Assembly (NCBI GenBank): GCA_963662175.1
Contig: OY759222.1
Location: 12,224,222 to 12,288,221 of the forward strand
DNA: 64,000 nucleotides
DNA from: Aradus depressus
Lineage: Eukaryota > Arthropoda > Insecta > Hemiptera > Aradidae
Reading direction: 5' to 3'
The notes beneath the pieces are model-generated. The model did not search any database. It saw only the letters and a program-made list of their open reading frames with translations, and was not told the DNA's origin. The translations under genes were made by a program, and so were the position numbers. This document shows, piece by piece, positions 23,386 through 35,300 of this stretch. Each line of letters opens with the position of its first letter. The stretch's first letter is position 1.

Positions 23386-24670
23386 TTAAATTACAGTTTT
23401 ATATTTGAAAACAATGGTAGTGTAAAACCATTTTAATACATACGAGGAAAACACGTTCAACTAATTATTTTAGTTCAAATTTCGTGTTCTCCATTTATAG
23501 AATAAATCCGGGATCGATAACCCGCGTTCAACGAGGAAATTGTAAAATAATATTTGTAAAGGAAAATATCAAATTTAACAGTGAAAAAATAGAACGCATT
23601 GGTTTTTTTCGCCAAAAGACATGAAATTTGACAGGAAAGATATTTTTAAAAAATGCATACAGGATCATGAAGAATCTTTCACCGAAAAGATGTGCTACAC
23701 TTCAAAAATTATAATAATATTTTCCAAAAAATACAACTAGGGCATCAAATTGAATATATCAAAGCCCTTCTTCTCATGAATCTAGGCTCAATGGCTACCA
23801 CTAGTCATGACAACCCATTTCCAAAATACATATTCTACGCACGACATTTCTATCAATTACAATTTTCTGAAATTATTTAACTTAAAATTAGTTACCAGGA
23901 ATATACCTTTAATAACCTGCTTAAAGTTATTATTTTTTTATTTATTTTTTTTTCAACTACAGTTATGCTAAAATGGCAAACAAACAACATTTATGACTAG
24001 TCAGGCATTGTTTCACAGTATTTTTGCTTCATTGAATCACAATAATATCACTGACAATGAACAAATACCATGAAAAAGAGTAAATTTTGATTCAATTTTT
24101 ATAAAATATAAATAGGTTTCGTTCAACTGCCAAAATTATAAATCAACTGAATTAACAAAAATTAAACTTTGGATTTTGTATTAGCATAACACTGATTGTG
24201 TAAAACATTATACGTGGGCTAAAATTCAGGGGATATTTGCTTTTCGCTTTGTGGTCAATCGTTAACACATTTTAACTATAAAATAAATAGCTTATTTTGA
24301 AAGAAGCAATTATAGTTTAACTTTTCGACGTTATATAAATCTGGAAATAATGTCAATTTCGTTTTTTCGTAAAAATCCAAAGTTTACTATATGTTTTTAT
24401 TTTATTTTTTTATTATTTATTTTTTAGTAAGGCTAAAGTTACAGTAAGCGTAAAAAATGTGTTCTGACGAATGAGACTGAAAAGTCAAACAATTGTTAGT
24501 AACAGAGTCAATTACATTTGAAATATCGTAAGAGGCTGTTCCAATTACGATATTAAAAGATATATTAAAAGGGTTTCGTATATTGTCCGATTTATGGAGC
24601 AAAAAAAATGTAGAATAGTTCATTAGAAATTTTCAGTAAATAGCGATGTTACAGGACGCTAAGATGAAAA
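23386..24670. other. AT-rich intergenic stretch, no gene
   Basis: Nothing beyond short open frames in AT-rich DNA was seen. Confidence 0.3.
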
Positions 24671-24671
24671 G

Positions 24672-25069
24672 TGATTGTTTTCCTGTTCAAATATGTTTTA
24701 TTTCTCAATCTGTTTCGCATATTCTGCATCATCAGGTGGAAAAAACATAAGGGAATAGTAGAGTACGAGTGCGTTTTTAAAAAAATATTGTTTATTTCAC
24801 AAAATTTATATACTTTCGGTATTGCTACCATCTTCAGACAACAAATACCAGTATTTATTTATTATTAGGTGTTTCACAATATCTCTGCAAAAAGTGTGAA
24901 GTATCAGTTTCTGAACGACACTCAAATAATTCAAACCGGGTGTCGTTTAAACTGGTGTGAAGAGTTACCACGCACTCATCCCCCAATCCACTCTCATTAT
25001 TCTTCAACCTGATGATGCAAAAAATGCGAAACCTGTTATGAAATAAAACATTTTTGAACAGGAAGACAC
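24672..25069. repeat. Diverged foldback with hammerhead-like motifs in its arms
   Basis: Outer arms: TTCCTGTTCAAATATGTTTT (left) and AAACATTTTTGAACAGGAA (right). Inside each arm is CTGATGA, a GCA/TGC hairpin and GAAA (minus 24735-24713; plus 25009-25031). A third, CTGAAGA-type motif with GGTA/TACC hairpin lies at minus 24837-24814. The foldback starts about 130 bp past the GMC stop codon and overlaps its probable 3' UTR. Confidence 0.7.
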
Positions 25070-25070
25070 T

Positions 25071-25076
25071 TTTATT
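25071..25076 (-). promoter_or_regulatory. Candidate polyadenylation signal AATAAA of the GMC gene
   Basis: Reading the minus strand, AATAAA lies about 120 bp after the stop codon, at the outer edge of the inverted repeat 24672-25069. Another AATAAA lies near 24855. Which one is used cannot be told from sequence. Confidence 0.4.
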
Positions 25077-25195
25077 CAAGGTATAAAATGTTAACCAACA
25101 ATTTCTAACTCATTCGACAGAACGCACATTCTATAACCAAAGCCTAAAAAAATTTGGCAGTTGAAAGGAAATAAAAATAGAAAACAAAAACCATT

Positions 25196-26323
25196 TTAGC
25201 GTCTTCTACCATAGTCCTCTTTGATCATATCAGCAGCTTTTTCCGCAATCATCATCGTAGGCGCATTAGTATGCGCGGACATGATCATCGGAAAAATTGA
25301 AGCATCAATGACTCTAAGGCCTTTCATACCTATGACCCGAAGTCGCGGGTCGACAACTGCAGTCGGGTCGCCAGGTGCTCCCATCTTGCAGGTGCCTGAC
25401 TGATGATAATTGGTAACCGAAATGTGTCTAGCGTGACAAGCCCAATAGGCCTCACTGCCTCGGGGGTGTTTTTGACATCCTGGAATTGGTTTATCATAAA
25501 TCCTCGGATTGTATTCTTTGAATACGTTCGTTTTACTTATATTCACTGCCAGTTCCACTCCTTTGACAAGAATTCTTACATCTGAGGGATGTTGAAAAAA
25601 TCCTAGATCAATTTTTGGTTTTGCAAATGGATCTGTGGATCTGAGTGTGATCCTCCCTCGACTTTTTGGTCGCATAACGTTCATAAACATAAGATAACTG
25701 TGTGTTGTACCGTTGGATCTGTATACTTTGTTGTGAATTTCTTCTTTTACGTTAAAATTTGCATCAATGATTGGAACAGAAAGTGGAGAAGCAGCACAAA
25801 ATTGTATTTCCAAATTTGGGAATGAATTAGGACCATGAGGATTGTACACATCGACAAAAGCCAAGCCTTCCAGACCTCCTGTCATAGAAAGAGGTCCTTT
25901 ATGATAGAGCATATACTCCGCGATGGTATCCGCATCTGTTATCCTATTCTCCGTCAGCCCAACCGGCTTATCCACAGTAAATATAACATTTCCAATGACC
26001 GGATGATCCATCAGATTCTCTCCGACGGGCAGATCACGGACCAGGTTGATCCCCATCTGCCGAAGATGGGCCGCAGGTCCTATTCCGCTCAACATGAGCA
26101 GTTGTGGTGAGCCTATAGCGCCCGCACTAAGGATCACCTCTCGCCTTGCTCTAACTCGATATCGGCGATTCCCTTTCACATATTCCACCCCGACAGCTCG
26201 TCCTCCCTCAATCAGCACCTTTGTCACCATACCGTACTTGACAACGTTCAGGTTTTTACGTTTTCGTGCAGGATGTAGGAAGGCACGTGATGAACTCATC
26301 CTGGTTCCATTTTTCGTCGTCGA
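25196..26323 (-). CDS. GMC oxidoreductase coding exon 5 (signature 2 and catalytic C-terminus)
   Basis: 375 codons plus TAA, after acceptor TTTCAG|TCG preceded by a long pyrimidine tract. It contains SSRAFL, the [15 protein letters not shown] strand, signature 2 ([18 protein letters not shown]), the substrate domain and the C-terminal GMC domain with [10 protein letters not shown] and [16 protein letters not shown]. The open frame extends 13 codons upstream of the splice site ([13 protein letters not shown]), but that is intron sequence. Confidence 0.95.
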   Translation of the reverse strand, partial: STTKNGTRMSSSRAFLHPARKRKNLNVVKYGMVTKVLIEGGRAVGVEYVKGNRRYRVRARREVILSAGAIGSPQLLMLSGIGPAAHLRQMGINLVRDLPVGENLMDHPVIGNVIFTVDKPVGLTENRITDADTIAEYMLYHKGPLSMTGGLEGLAFVDVYNPHGPNSFPNLEIQFCAASPLSVPIIDANFNVKEEIHNKVYRSNGTTHSYLMFMNVMRPKSRGRITLRSTDPFAKPKIDLGFFQHPSDVRILVKGVELAVNISKTNVFKEYNPRIYDKPIPGCQKHPRGSEAYWACHARHISVTNYHQSGTCKMGAPGDPTAVVDPRLRVIGMKGLRVIDASIFPMIMSAHTNAPTMMIAEKAADMIKEDYGRRR

Positions 26324-29251
26324 CTGAAAAAAAAAACAAAAAAAAACAATAATTATATACATGTTCTTTCGTTTTCAACTGAAAACACTAGATTCGTTAA
26401 ATTAAACAAGAGGTCAACAATATTGTGTCATCATTAGTGGTACATCATTCATCCAGCAGAGTGAGCCTCTTGTTTAATTTGTTATCTCGATCCACATCTT
26501 ACTATCATTAAGACTACATTTGTTTGTTTATTTCGTTTAACGTCCTTGTGTAATCCCAACTCGGGCAGAAAGAACAAACTCTCAAGAAGACGACTTACAT
26601 AACTGCTCCTAAATCCTCATACTATATTTTGTGTCGATAAATTCATTACATCGGAAGTAATTAATGTTTTAGAGTTGAACCCTCCCCAAATCCTCCATTC
26701 CCTTTGGCCAATTTCGCTCAATTTTGACAGGTATTGACTTATGAGATTTCTGATCCCCCTTCTCATGGAATTTTGAATTTACATGTGAAATATTATCTCA
26801 ATACATTTATTACAACGGCAATTATTTGATTTCTGAGTCAATCATCTCCCATAATCATAATGGAGTTCTAGGACATACAGACACAAAGAGACAGATAGAT
26901 TATTTTTTTTCCATTTTTAGAATCTGGAGGATGAAAAACATGAAATTCCTTTGAAAATTCCGCATCGAATTTCTGACCGATTGCATCAACTTCGTACAAC
27001 TGGGGAAGTAAAAATAAGTGGAAGGTTAATTGCGGAAAAGTACTGAGACTTCTTCCTTTCTGTCCGAGAGAAGAGTACACATCCTGGAAGATAAACCACA
27101 AACAATCAGGATAAAGGGTATTTTGTTCCAGCCACTTGACTACCTCGGTCATAAAAGAAACAACCACTTTTATTACTGTTCTTCTCTTTCTATATATTTT
27201 CAAAGCGAGATTTATATATGTCAAATAAATAGCACTAGCAGTAATACCCGGCGTTGCCCGGGGAACTTTGACTTTTCTCCTAATATCTCTCGTTCGAATC
27301 CATTTCAATTCTTCAATAGTACATTCATGATGTTATAATTTTCAATTATTCATATGGAATAACGCTTATAGTCCTTCAATGGCAGACATCCCAGCTAGTA
27401 AGTTTTTAGGACCCCTGGGCACCATGGCTAGTACGCGCCATTCAACGGCGGAAACCACAGCTAGTGAATACTTAGCATCAGTGGACGTCCTAGCCAGTGC
27501 GTACTTGAGAACGCTTGTGACAACCAGGTTGATTAAAACATAGACTTCAACCATCCTGGAGCTAAAACTAATTTATTCAAAAAGATTTCTCATTAATCGT
27601 TGCAATGGTTTTCGAGTTACAAAGATTGCGTGAGTGGATGCTGGGATGGACCAGGGGTTGATTAAAAAATAGACCTTAACCTTCCGGTAGATAAAACTTA
27701 TCTATTCAAAAAGATTCCTCATTAATCATTGCAGTGGTTTTTGAGTTACAAAGATTGCGTGGGTGGATGCTGGAATGGACCAGATATTGAGGTACTAATA
27801 CGCCTATAACCTTCCACAGACGATGAAGAACAAATTAAAAAAAAAAATTAATCAAATCTATCAAGCCGTTCGTGAGTTATAGCGGTACAACGCACAGACA
27901 TTTTCAGCTTTATATATATGATATGCCCATGAAGAAAGGGCGAAAGTTTTAAATTATTGCTAGCAAAAAAAATAAAAGTAAAGACCTTGTATAACATTTA
28001 TATTGGAAGAACTTGTAAAATGTCTGCCAAACTTTCGGCACTGAGTGTGCCTTCTTCAGGGACTATATTGACACATATACATTATTAATGAGTTGATGTA
28101 TGCTCGATTTGAGTAAAAGAAATGAACATTAAAACTGTCACTAAACCAACAATAAACTAAACAAACTAAAATATTATATCTAAACAAAACTAAATGCAAA
28201 CACATACAAAGGTATTATCTATGGTCACAGTGAATAAGTTGTTGAGTCGAAAAATGGCCAAAATAAGTGTACTATGGTCATCTCCCAAGCCATCTGCGCA
28301 CTAGGAAGAAGTTGGGAGCTCAGGACTCTAATACTTTCGGAATTATAAAGATGTTGGTTTCTTGGTATCTCGTAAAAATGTGTATGTTCTCGGTTAAATC
28401 AACTTAATCTACTTCTTTGAGGAATAATTCACGAGTTACAAAGTAAATCAGTGACTAGAGAGTCTCACCACTGGGTGATTTCTCCCCACTTGACATTGCA
28501 ATTATCTCTCTTTTAGCACATTTGCTTGTTTGTGTTTATTTGTAAATAAAAAAATATATATATATATATTATTTCAAATGTCTGATGGAAGTTCAGAGCA
28601 GAAGTGGTGTAAGTCCATTACTTTTTCATTTTCTTAATAGCTTTATAGATTCGTAGGGGTTGCTGTATCAATAAACCCTATTTCTAAAGAAAAAATAATA
28701 ATTTTTAGACCAAATGCAAAGAAAAAATAATTATTTTATTAAAAAGAATTGTTTACAACCCATTTAACTAAAAATCTTTCTACTGAAATTAAAATTTTTG
28801 GACTTACACCACTTGTGCCTCATATGATACTTACTTGTACATATGCAAAGCCGGAGATATCGCCGCCGTTGTAGTCGCCCACTTTGAAGCCAAGTTCACC
28901 TCCCGCTTTGACAAAGGCATGAACCAAAGGAGATTTGTAGGCACTCGTATCCACCGACAGGTATCCACCTCTTCTGTGATATCTGCAATATCAAAACAAA
29001 CATGAAATGAATATGAAATAAGAAGAAATTTTATTATTCTGTGACCGAGTTCCCCTAATAATAAATACATATAGAGTCAAAAAGAATAGGAAACAATGAA
29101 ATATCAGTTTGACGTACAAAAGAAATAAATACATAGATAAATAAATTAGTGCTACATTTTAGAAAAAACTAGACAACTATAAATATAGATAAACAAAAGA
29201 TTAACATGAAAAAACATAAAATTAACAGCTTAATTAAGAAGAAGAAAAAAA

Positions 29252-29337
<86 letters not shown>

Positions 29338-32300
29338 GAATACTTAAAAAAAAAGAGAAAAAAATAAATAGAATAATCAAATTGACAGAGCATAATACTG
29401 TGATGGTTGATTATAAAAGAGAAGGAAGGATGCCCAGATAAGGTTTGAAATAAAATTAATTTTAGAAAATAGGGGCTAGATATAAAAAGTGTGAAGAGAA
29501 AGAAGAAAAATAAAAATAGTCAAAATAAAATAAGATAAGATAAAAAATAAATAAATGCATGATAAAAATATAATAATGTGTAAAATGAACAAACAAGGAA
29601 TAATAAAAAAGGCGGGAAACGCCGATAAGGTAGGTTGGAGGACCGAAACGATCGCTCCGGCGAGTGGCGGGGTCCTACAATCGGCCGTAGCACCATAAAT
29701 AAATACAAATAAAATCAGACCTATTTCCTCTCTACGCGGCGGACGGGTGATTTGGTCCCACAGGGGTCTGGAACACCCGCAAAAGAAAAAAAAAATTCCA
29801 CCAGAGCGACGAAAGCGCGCTCTGGTAGTAAACGATATGACCTCGTAGTTAAAGCCCGGATATGAGTCATAATAACTAACAAACTCTACTATAAGGAATT
29901 ACTAAGGAGAGGGATGGAAGTTTTTGGACACTAGTCGTGTCTAGTTACCTCATATCGACGAGGAAGCCGTCCTTCTGTATATCCTCACTCTTCAAGAAGT
30001 ACGGGTAGACCTCGTTCCAGGACCAGCCTCTGTTTCCCATCTGGGACCAGTTGTCATAGTCCCGTCGGTCTCCCCTTGTGTACACCATGAAGTTGAGAAC
30101 TGAGCTACCTCCCATCACCTTCCCCCGAGGGATCGGGCACCGCTCCTCTTTCAGACCTGTTCAGAAAAAATAAATATATTAGTCAAAGAGTCCATAATGA
30201 TAATATTATTTATTATTATTAATTTATTATTATTTATTTTTTTATTACTAGGCGCATCGACTGCAGAGGCCATTAGCGCCAAGACAACCATTATTATAAT
30301 AGTGACATCATGCGGATAAGGCTATCTCTCTGGATATTAGCCATTCCTCCGTGAATGGCACCATATAATTTTCTGATGATACAATAGTCCATCTCTTTCT
30401 CTGTAGGGCTTGAGAGCTTCATAGGACTGAAGAATGTGGAAAACAGTCAGTTCGTCCTTGCACTGCGGACAACTCGGTGGGCGTCTCCGCAACAAAATGT
30501 GGACATGGGTTAGCCAAGTGTGTCCGATTCTCAGCCTCGTCAGGACCATTCTTTCTTTCCGGGAAAGAGACGTCACATCAGCTGTGTGTCGATTCGAGGT
30601 TTAACCGACTTCAGAAAAGTATTGCACTCCTCCCATTGCTTTTGTCATTTATTTTTTATGACCAATTTGAGTGTCTGCTTGATGTCTGCAGGACGGAGTG
30701 GTATGGCCTCTGTTAGCACGGCAGCTGCGGCTCGGTCCGCCAGCTCGTTACCCTGGATTCCTACATGTCCTAGGATCCAAGCGAAGACTATGTCTTTTCC
30801 AAGGGTATGTAGTGATTCCAGTTTCCTTAAGATGAGGTGCACCATGGGATCGCTAGGGTATTTGCCCCTAAATGAGTATATTGCGCTAAGAGAGTCGCAA
30901 CAAATCAGGTACTTGGTGCATTTACTTGTGTAGCAGTACTCTAAAGCTTGGTATATGGCTGTCATCTCCGCAGTGTAAACTGTTGGTAAGGGGATTTGTA
31001 CCTTATTATTACTTAATTATTTAATACAAGAATGTACATTAGAAAACAGTCCAAAGAATGGACATTGAGGAAAGGAAACTCATGTTGACGCGGAAAATTG
31101 GGTTGTCGACAGTTAAAAGAGTTTATTATATAACAACCGGTGTCCAGCAAGTCCCTGATATGTGTCCAGTTCTTTGATCCCTTCTATAGTAATGTAATTT
31201 TTGCGTGTTATTTAAAAATATTTTTATGTAATTGCATTGTTGTTTTTATCATTTAAAATTAATGATTGACATGAGCTGTGAATGCTCTTAAATTCTAGTC
31301 TAATTTTGGTTTATATATGTTCTGGTTCACCGCCTGAAGATGTGAGTTTGATGAAACTAGTTGTGGTAAAAAACAAATTGTTTATACCCAAACAAATATC
31401 AAATCTAGTCCAAAGGTTTTTAAAATTATCTTACTGAGCCAACAGGGAAAATGAATAGCATAGAATTCACGAACAAATGATTGGGTTTATTTACTTAAAC
31501 TACATAATAAAATTAATAAGAGATAAAAAAAAATCAAATTGTCTACAAAAAGAAATCTTACAACCTAATTTTTACATTTATCTTATAGTCTCTTTTCTTT
31601 CTAAATATTGGCAATTCTTCAAATTTAAGTTATTTTAGGGCATATAAAACATATAATTAAATTAATGTACCTTCTTTGTGTTAATGAGATAAACAAAAAG
31701 TGGAAACAGTAGTAACACTTCGGGAGGAAGACCTACTTAGTTACGAATATTTCCGTAGTCCCTATCACTGAAGGTATGTACCAATAATAAGCGTCACGAA
31801 TCACCGGCATCGTGAACACGAACTTTCGGCCGATTCTGCTGATAATTAACAGGTATCGAAAATAATATAAAATTTCATGTCGATGCATTCATTACATCGG
31901 CAGTTAATAAAATTTTCAGGTTAAGTTTTGAGAAAGACGCGGAAAATATATTCTAGCGAATGGGTGGACAAGGGCAGAAGACTATTCATATAACATTCTG
32001 GTCAAAAGGTCTACAGTCCGTGATCTTGAGACTCTTCAGGAACATCAAAATACTGAGTTCAACGAAGAAGTAACAATTACTCTGCAGTACTATCAAGGAT
32101 TGCTTTCGTGATGGTACATATTCGAAACTTCCTGACACACTTTACTTGAAAGCTAATGAGAGCACTTTATTTAAACATTGGCATTGAAACAGTGGCATTT
32201 CTCTTTTAGAGCCTTGCGTCAGAAGAATCAGGAAGTTAATAATTGAAATACTTTCATTACTCATCCATACATACGTTATACGAAGTATAGGGGAATCGCA

Positions 32301-35300
32301 AAGTAATCGGTCGCAAGTGTTATATTTAGTTTCGTGTCTATGAACACGATAACTCCCGATAGAATGAATATATTGACAACGAAATTTTGATACGTGTATT
32401 CAGAATCCTAAGAGGACGACACCTAATGATTTTCAGTCAAATCAACAAAAGGAAAGGGGGGGATTAGGGGGGAAGCTTAACACAAAAACCTTAATAACTG
32501 CCGATGTAAAGAATATATCAAAAAAAACTTTAGTATGAGGAGGATTCAGAAGTTCCTGTGTAAAACAACCCTGTAGATTTGTTTTGGAGGGGGCTTTAAA
32601 TGTAAATACTTTGAAACATTAAATAATTTGATTATTAATTTATAAATTATTTAAAATTAACTACAAACTTTTTTTTTTTTTGTATTTTATTTATAAAGAT
32701 AGAACTGTTGCTAGGGTGCAACAACCAGCATCTATGATGGTATTGATATGTTGGCGTGAAGAGCATGTGAGAGGAAGGCCACCCAGTAGTAGGTCCTCGG
32801 GACTAAAATTTAACTTAATTATTAGGACAATAACAGAAAAAAAATAATAATAAAATAAGTAAGTAAATAAAAAAATAAAAAGGAATTGAAAGACAATTTT
32901 GATGGATGGGTAAGAGAGATGATAAAAGTAAAGGGAAATTATGTAAAAAAAAAAATAAGAACGAATATGATTCAAGATGTCAGTAAGTCGCGTAACTTCA
33001 AACTAAATTAATAATTAACTACAAACAAAATCCCACATTGAAAATAAATCCCGTTTCATAAATATTGTTAGTTAAAAAAGTGTATAAGTAAAACTAAATT
33101 GAAGAGTAAAGATACTTCATCTCGTTTGATTCCATAAAATGTCCTTAAAAAAGCTTAAAAAAATTAACAAATCCAAACGTCTTGGGTGTTATTCGCCTGA
33201 GGTACCTATTACTTTATGTCAAAATTCACTTTGTAATATCATATTTTCAATTTTTGAAGTCCCGGGAAAGCAAAGAACATGTTTTTTTTTTGTTTTTTTG
33301 TGAAAAGTTGTGATTCCAATCAAAATAATATTATAATTCTCATGAAAATAATACCAAATTATACTGGTTCAACAATAGCAGGCTTCATTTACATGACAAC
33401 AAATATCTCATGTAATTGGAGAAGTTGGTCTAACAAATGGTTAATGAAATTCAACACTGACTAATTCAAGCGGATACAATTTACACTAATTGTAAGATGA
33501 GAAACATAAACTCACTTTAATTTACGAATACTTCCTTGAAACTGACAAGTAAGATATGACTGACGCATGAAACAACCACGAATGACAGCTCAAAATGATA
33601 AGACTTAAGATGGCGTTATCAAAATAACCTAACTTTGAAAATATCTCCCCCTATTTCTCAATACAGTAAGAATATAATTATTCTATTTAAGAAAAAATAA
33701 AAAAAATCTCCTCAATATTATTTGAAAATGTTGTTGAATTCACAAATGAACATTGTTAAATAAACAAAATGATCTCAATTTAACAAAACATGTTTTTCAA
33801 GTTAACGAATCATGATGAAAAAAAAAGGTAACAAACCCAGGATATTGTTGAATTAACAAAATCTTTTTTTCTGAGTGCTGTTATTTTTTTATACAATTAT
33901 TTTCTAAATTATAATAAATATATATATTTTTTTTTAAGTAAAAACAGTTATGTTCCTCTTACCTATCTATATAAATAAAGCTGAAACGGGGTTTGTGTGT
34001 TTGTTTGTGGGTTGTTCCAGCATCACGCCCAAACGGCTGGACGGATTTTTATGAAACTTCACATGTAGCATTCTTTTGAGCCCGATTGAATAATAGGCTA
34101 TATGGCGTCCCAAAATGTTGAACGGGAGCGGGGGTTGTAAGGGGGGCCTAAGCATAAAACATTTTCTAGCGCATTAACGGATGGTCGAATTATTATGAAA
34201 TTTCACATGTAGTATTCCTGAAGGCCAAATAGAAAAATAAAGTGTGTGGCGTCCCAAAATTTTGAACGGGAGAGGGGGTTGTGGGGTTAGGCCTAAGTAT
34301 AAAATTTATACTATTTAATATAGTGCTAGCTCATTCACTAATGGTCGGATTATCATGAAATTTCACATATAGTATTCTTAAAGGCCAAATTAAAAAATAA
34401 AGTTTGTGGCGTCCCAAAATTTTGATCGGGAGGGGGGTTGTGGGGGTAGGCCTAAGTGAAAATACAGTGGTAGCTCATTAGGTAATGGTCGGATTGTTAC
34501 GAAATTTCACAAGTAGTATTCCTGAAGTTTTACAAACTAAATTCTTAACTAATAGAAATAAAAGACGTTGTCTTCCCACTGTTTTATTTATACCAGAACC
34601 GGTTTTCGACGCAACAGCGTCATCATCAGTGGTTCATCCACACAGCACAGCGGTTGGAAGATAACTGGCCTTACTATCACATATAAATTCTTAACATTAT
34701 TTCAATCTTTTTTTTGTTTTATATTTTTGGCCATTCTTTAAAATTAAGTTATATATTTCTGGGCATATTTCCTGTACATATGAACAAACAACAGTACCTT
34801 CTTTGCGGATCAATTTCACCGTCTTTTCACTTCTATTTAGTTCATCACAACTTAAGCCTAAACACCACTGTCCATCTTCACTCAGGCCTCGACTCGTCTC
34901 TACACACACTAAAAAAAACAGCTGATGGCCGTGTTTTTTTTTTTTTACTCATTTGTTTTAAAAGAAATTTGCTTTTTACAGAAAAATAAATATAATTAAT
35001 TGGTACTTATTAATTAGCTCGACCACACCTCAATTTCCATTGTTGTAAGCGATGATGGGCTCTAGGCAGATTATCAATATTTACTGACATCTATATCTGA
35101 AACAAAATAAAATTCGAACATGTATAAATCACAATGGGTGGGTATGCGGGCGTGCCGCCCGCGGAACATATAATCTGCCCCTCACGTCGTACCAATCAGA
35201 ATAGTTAGTCAGGCTAATAAAAAATAAACCGCATTTGCAATGCGTATATGATGATGAATGATTTTCAAATGCGGTTTATTTTTTATTAACCTGACTAACT

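Noticed and set aside
25221..26327. Plus-strand open frames across the GMC last exon
   Set aside because: Shadows of the real minus-strand exon; no motif of their own.
29169..29393. Minus-strand frame of 74 codons
   Set aside because: Largely a translated (TA)n microsatellite (Tyr-Ile repeats).
30337..30933. Functional RNase H or host gene
   Set aside because: The reading frame is broken and followed by a LINE-type 3' end; a retrotransposon relic.
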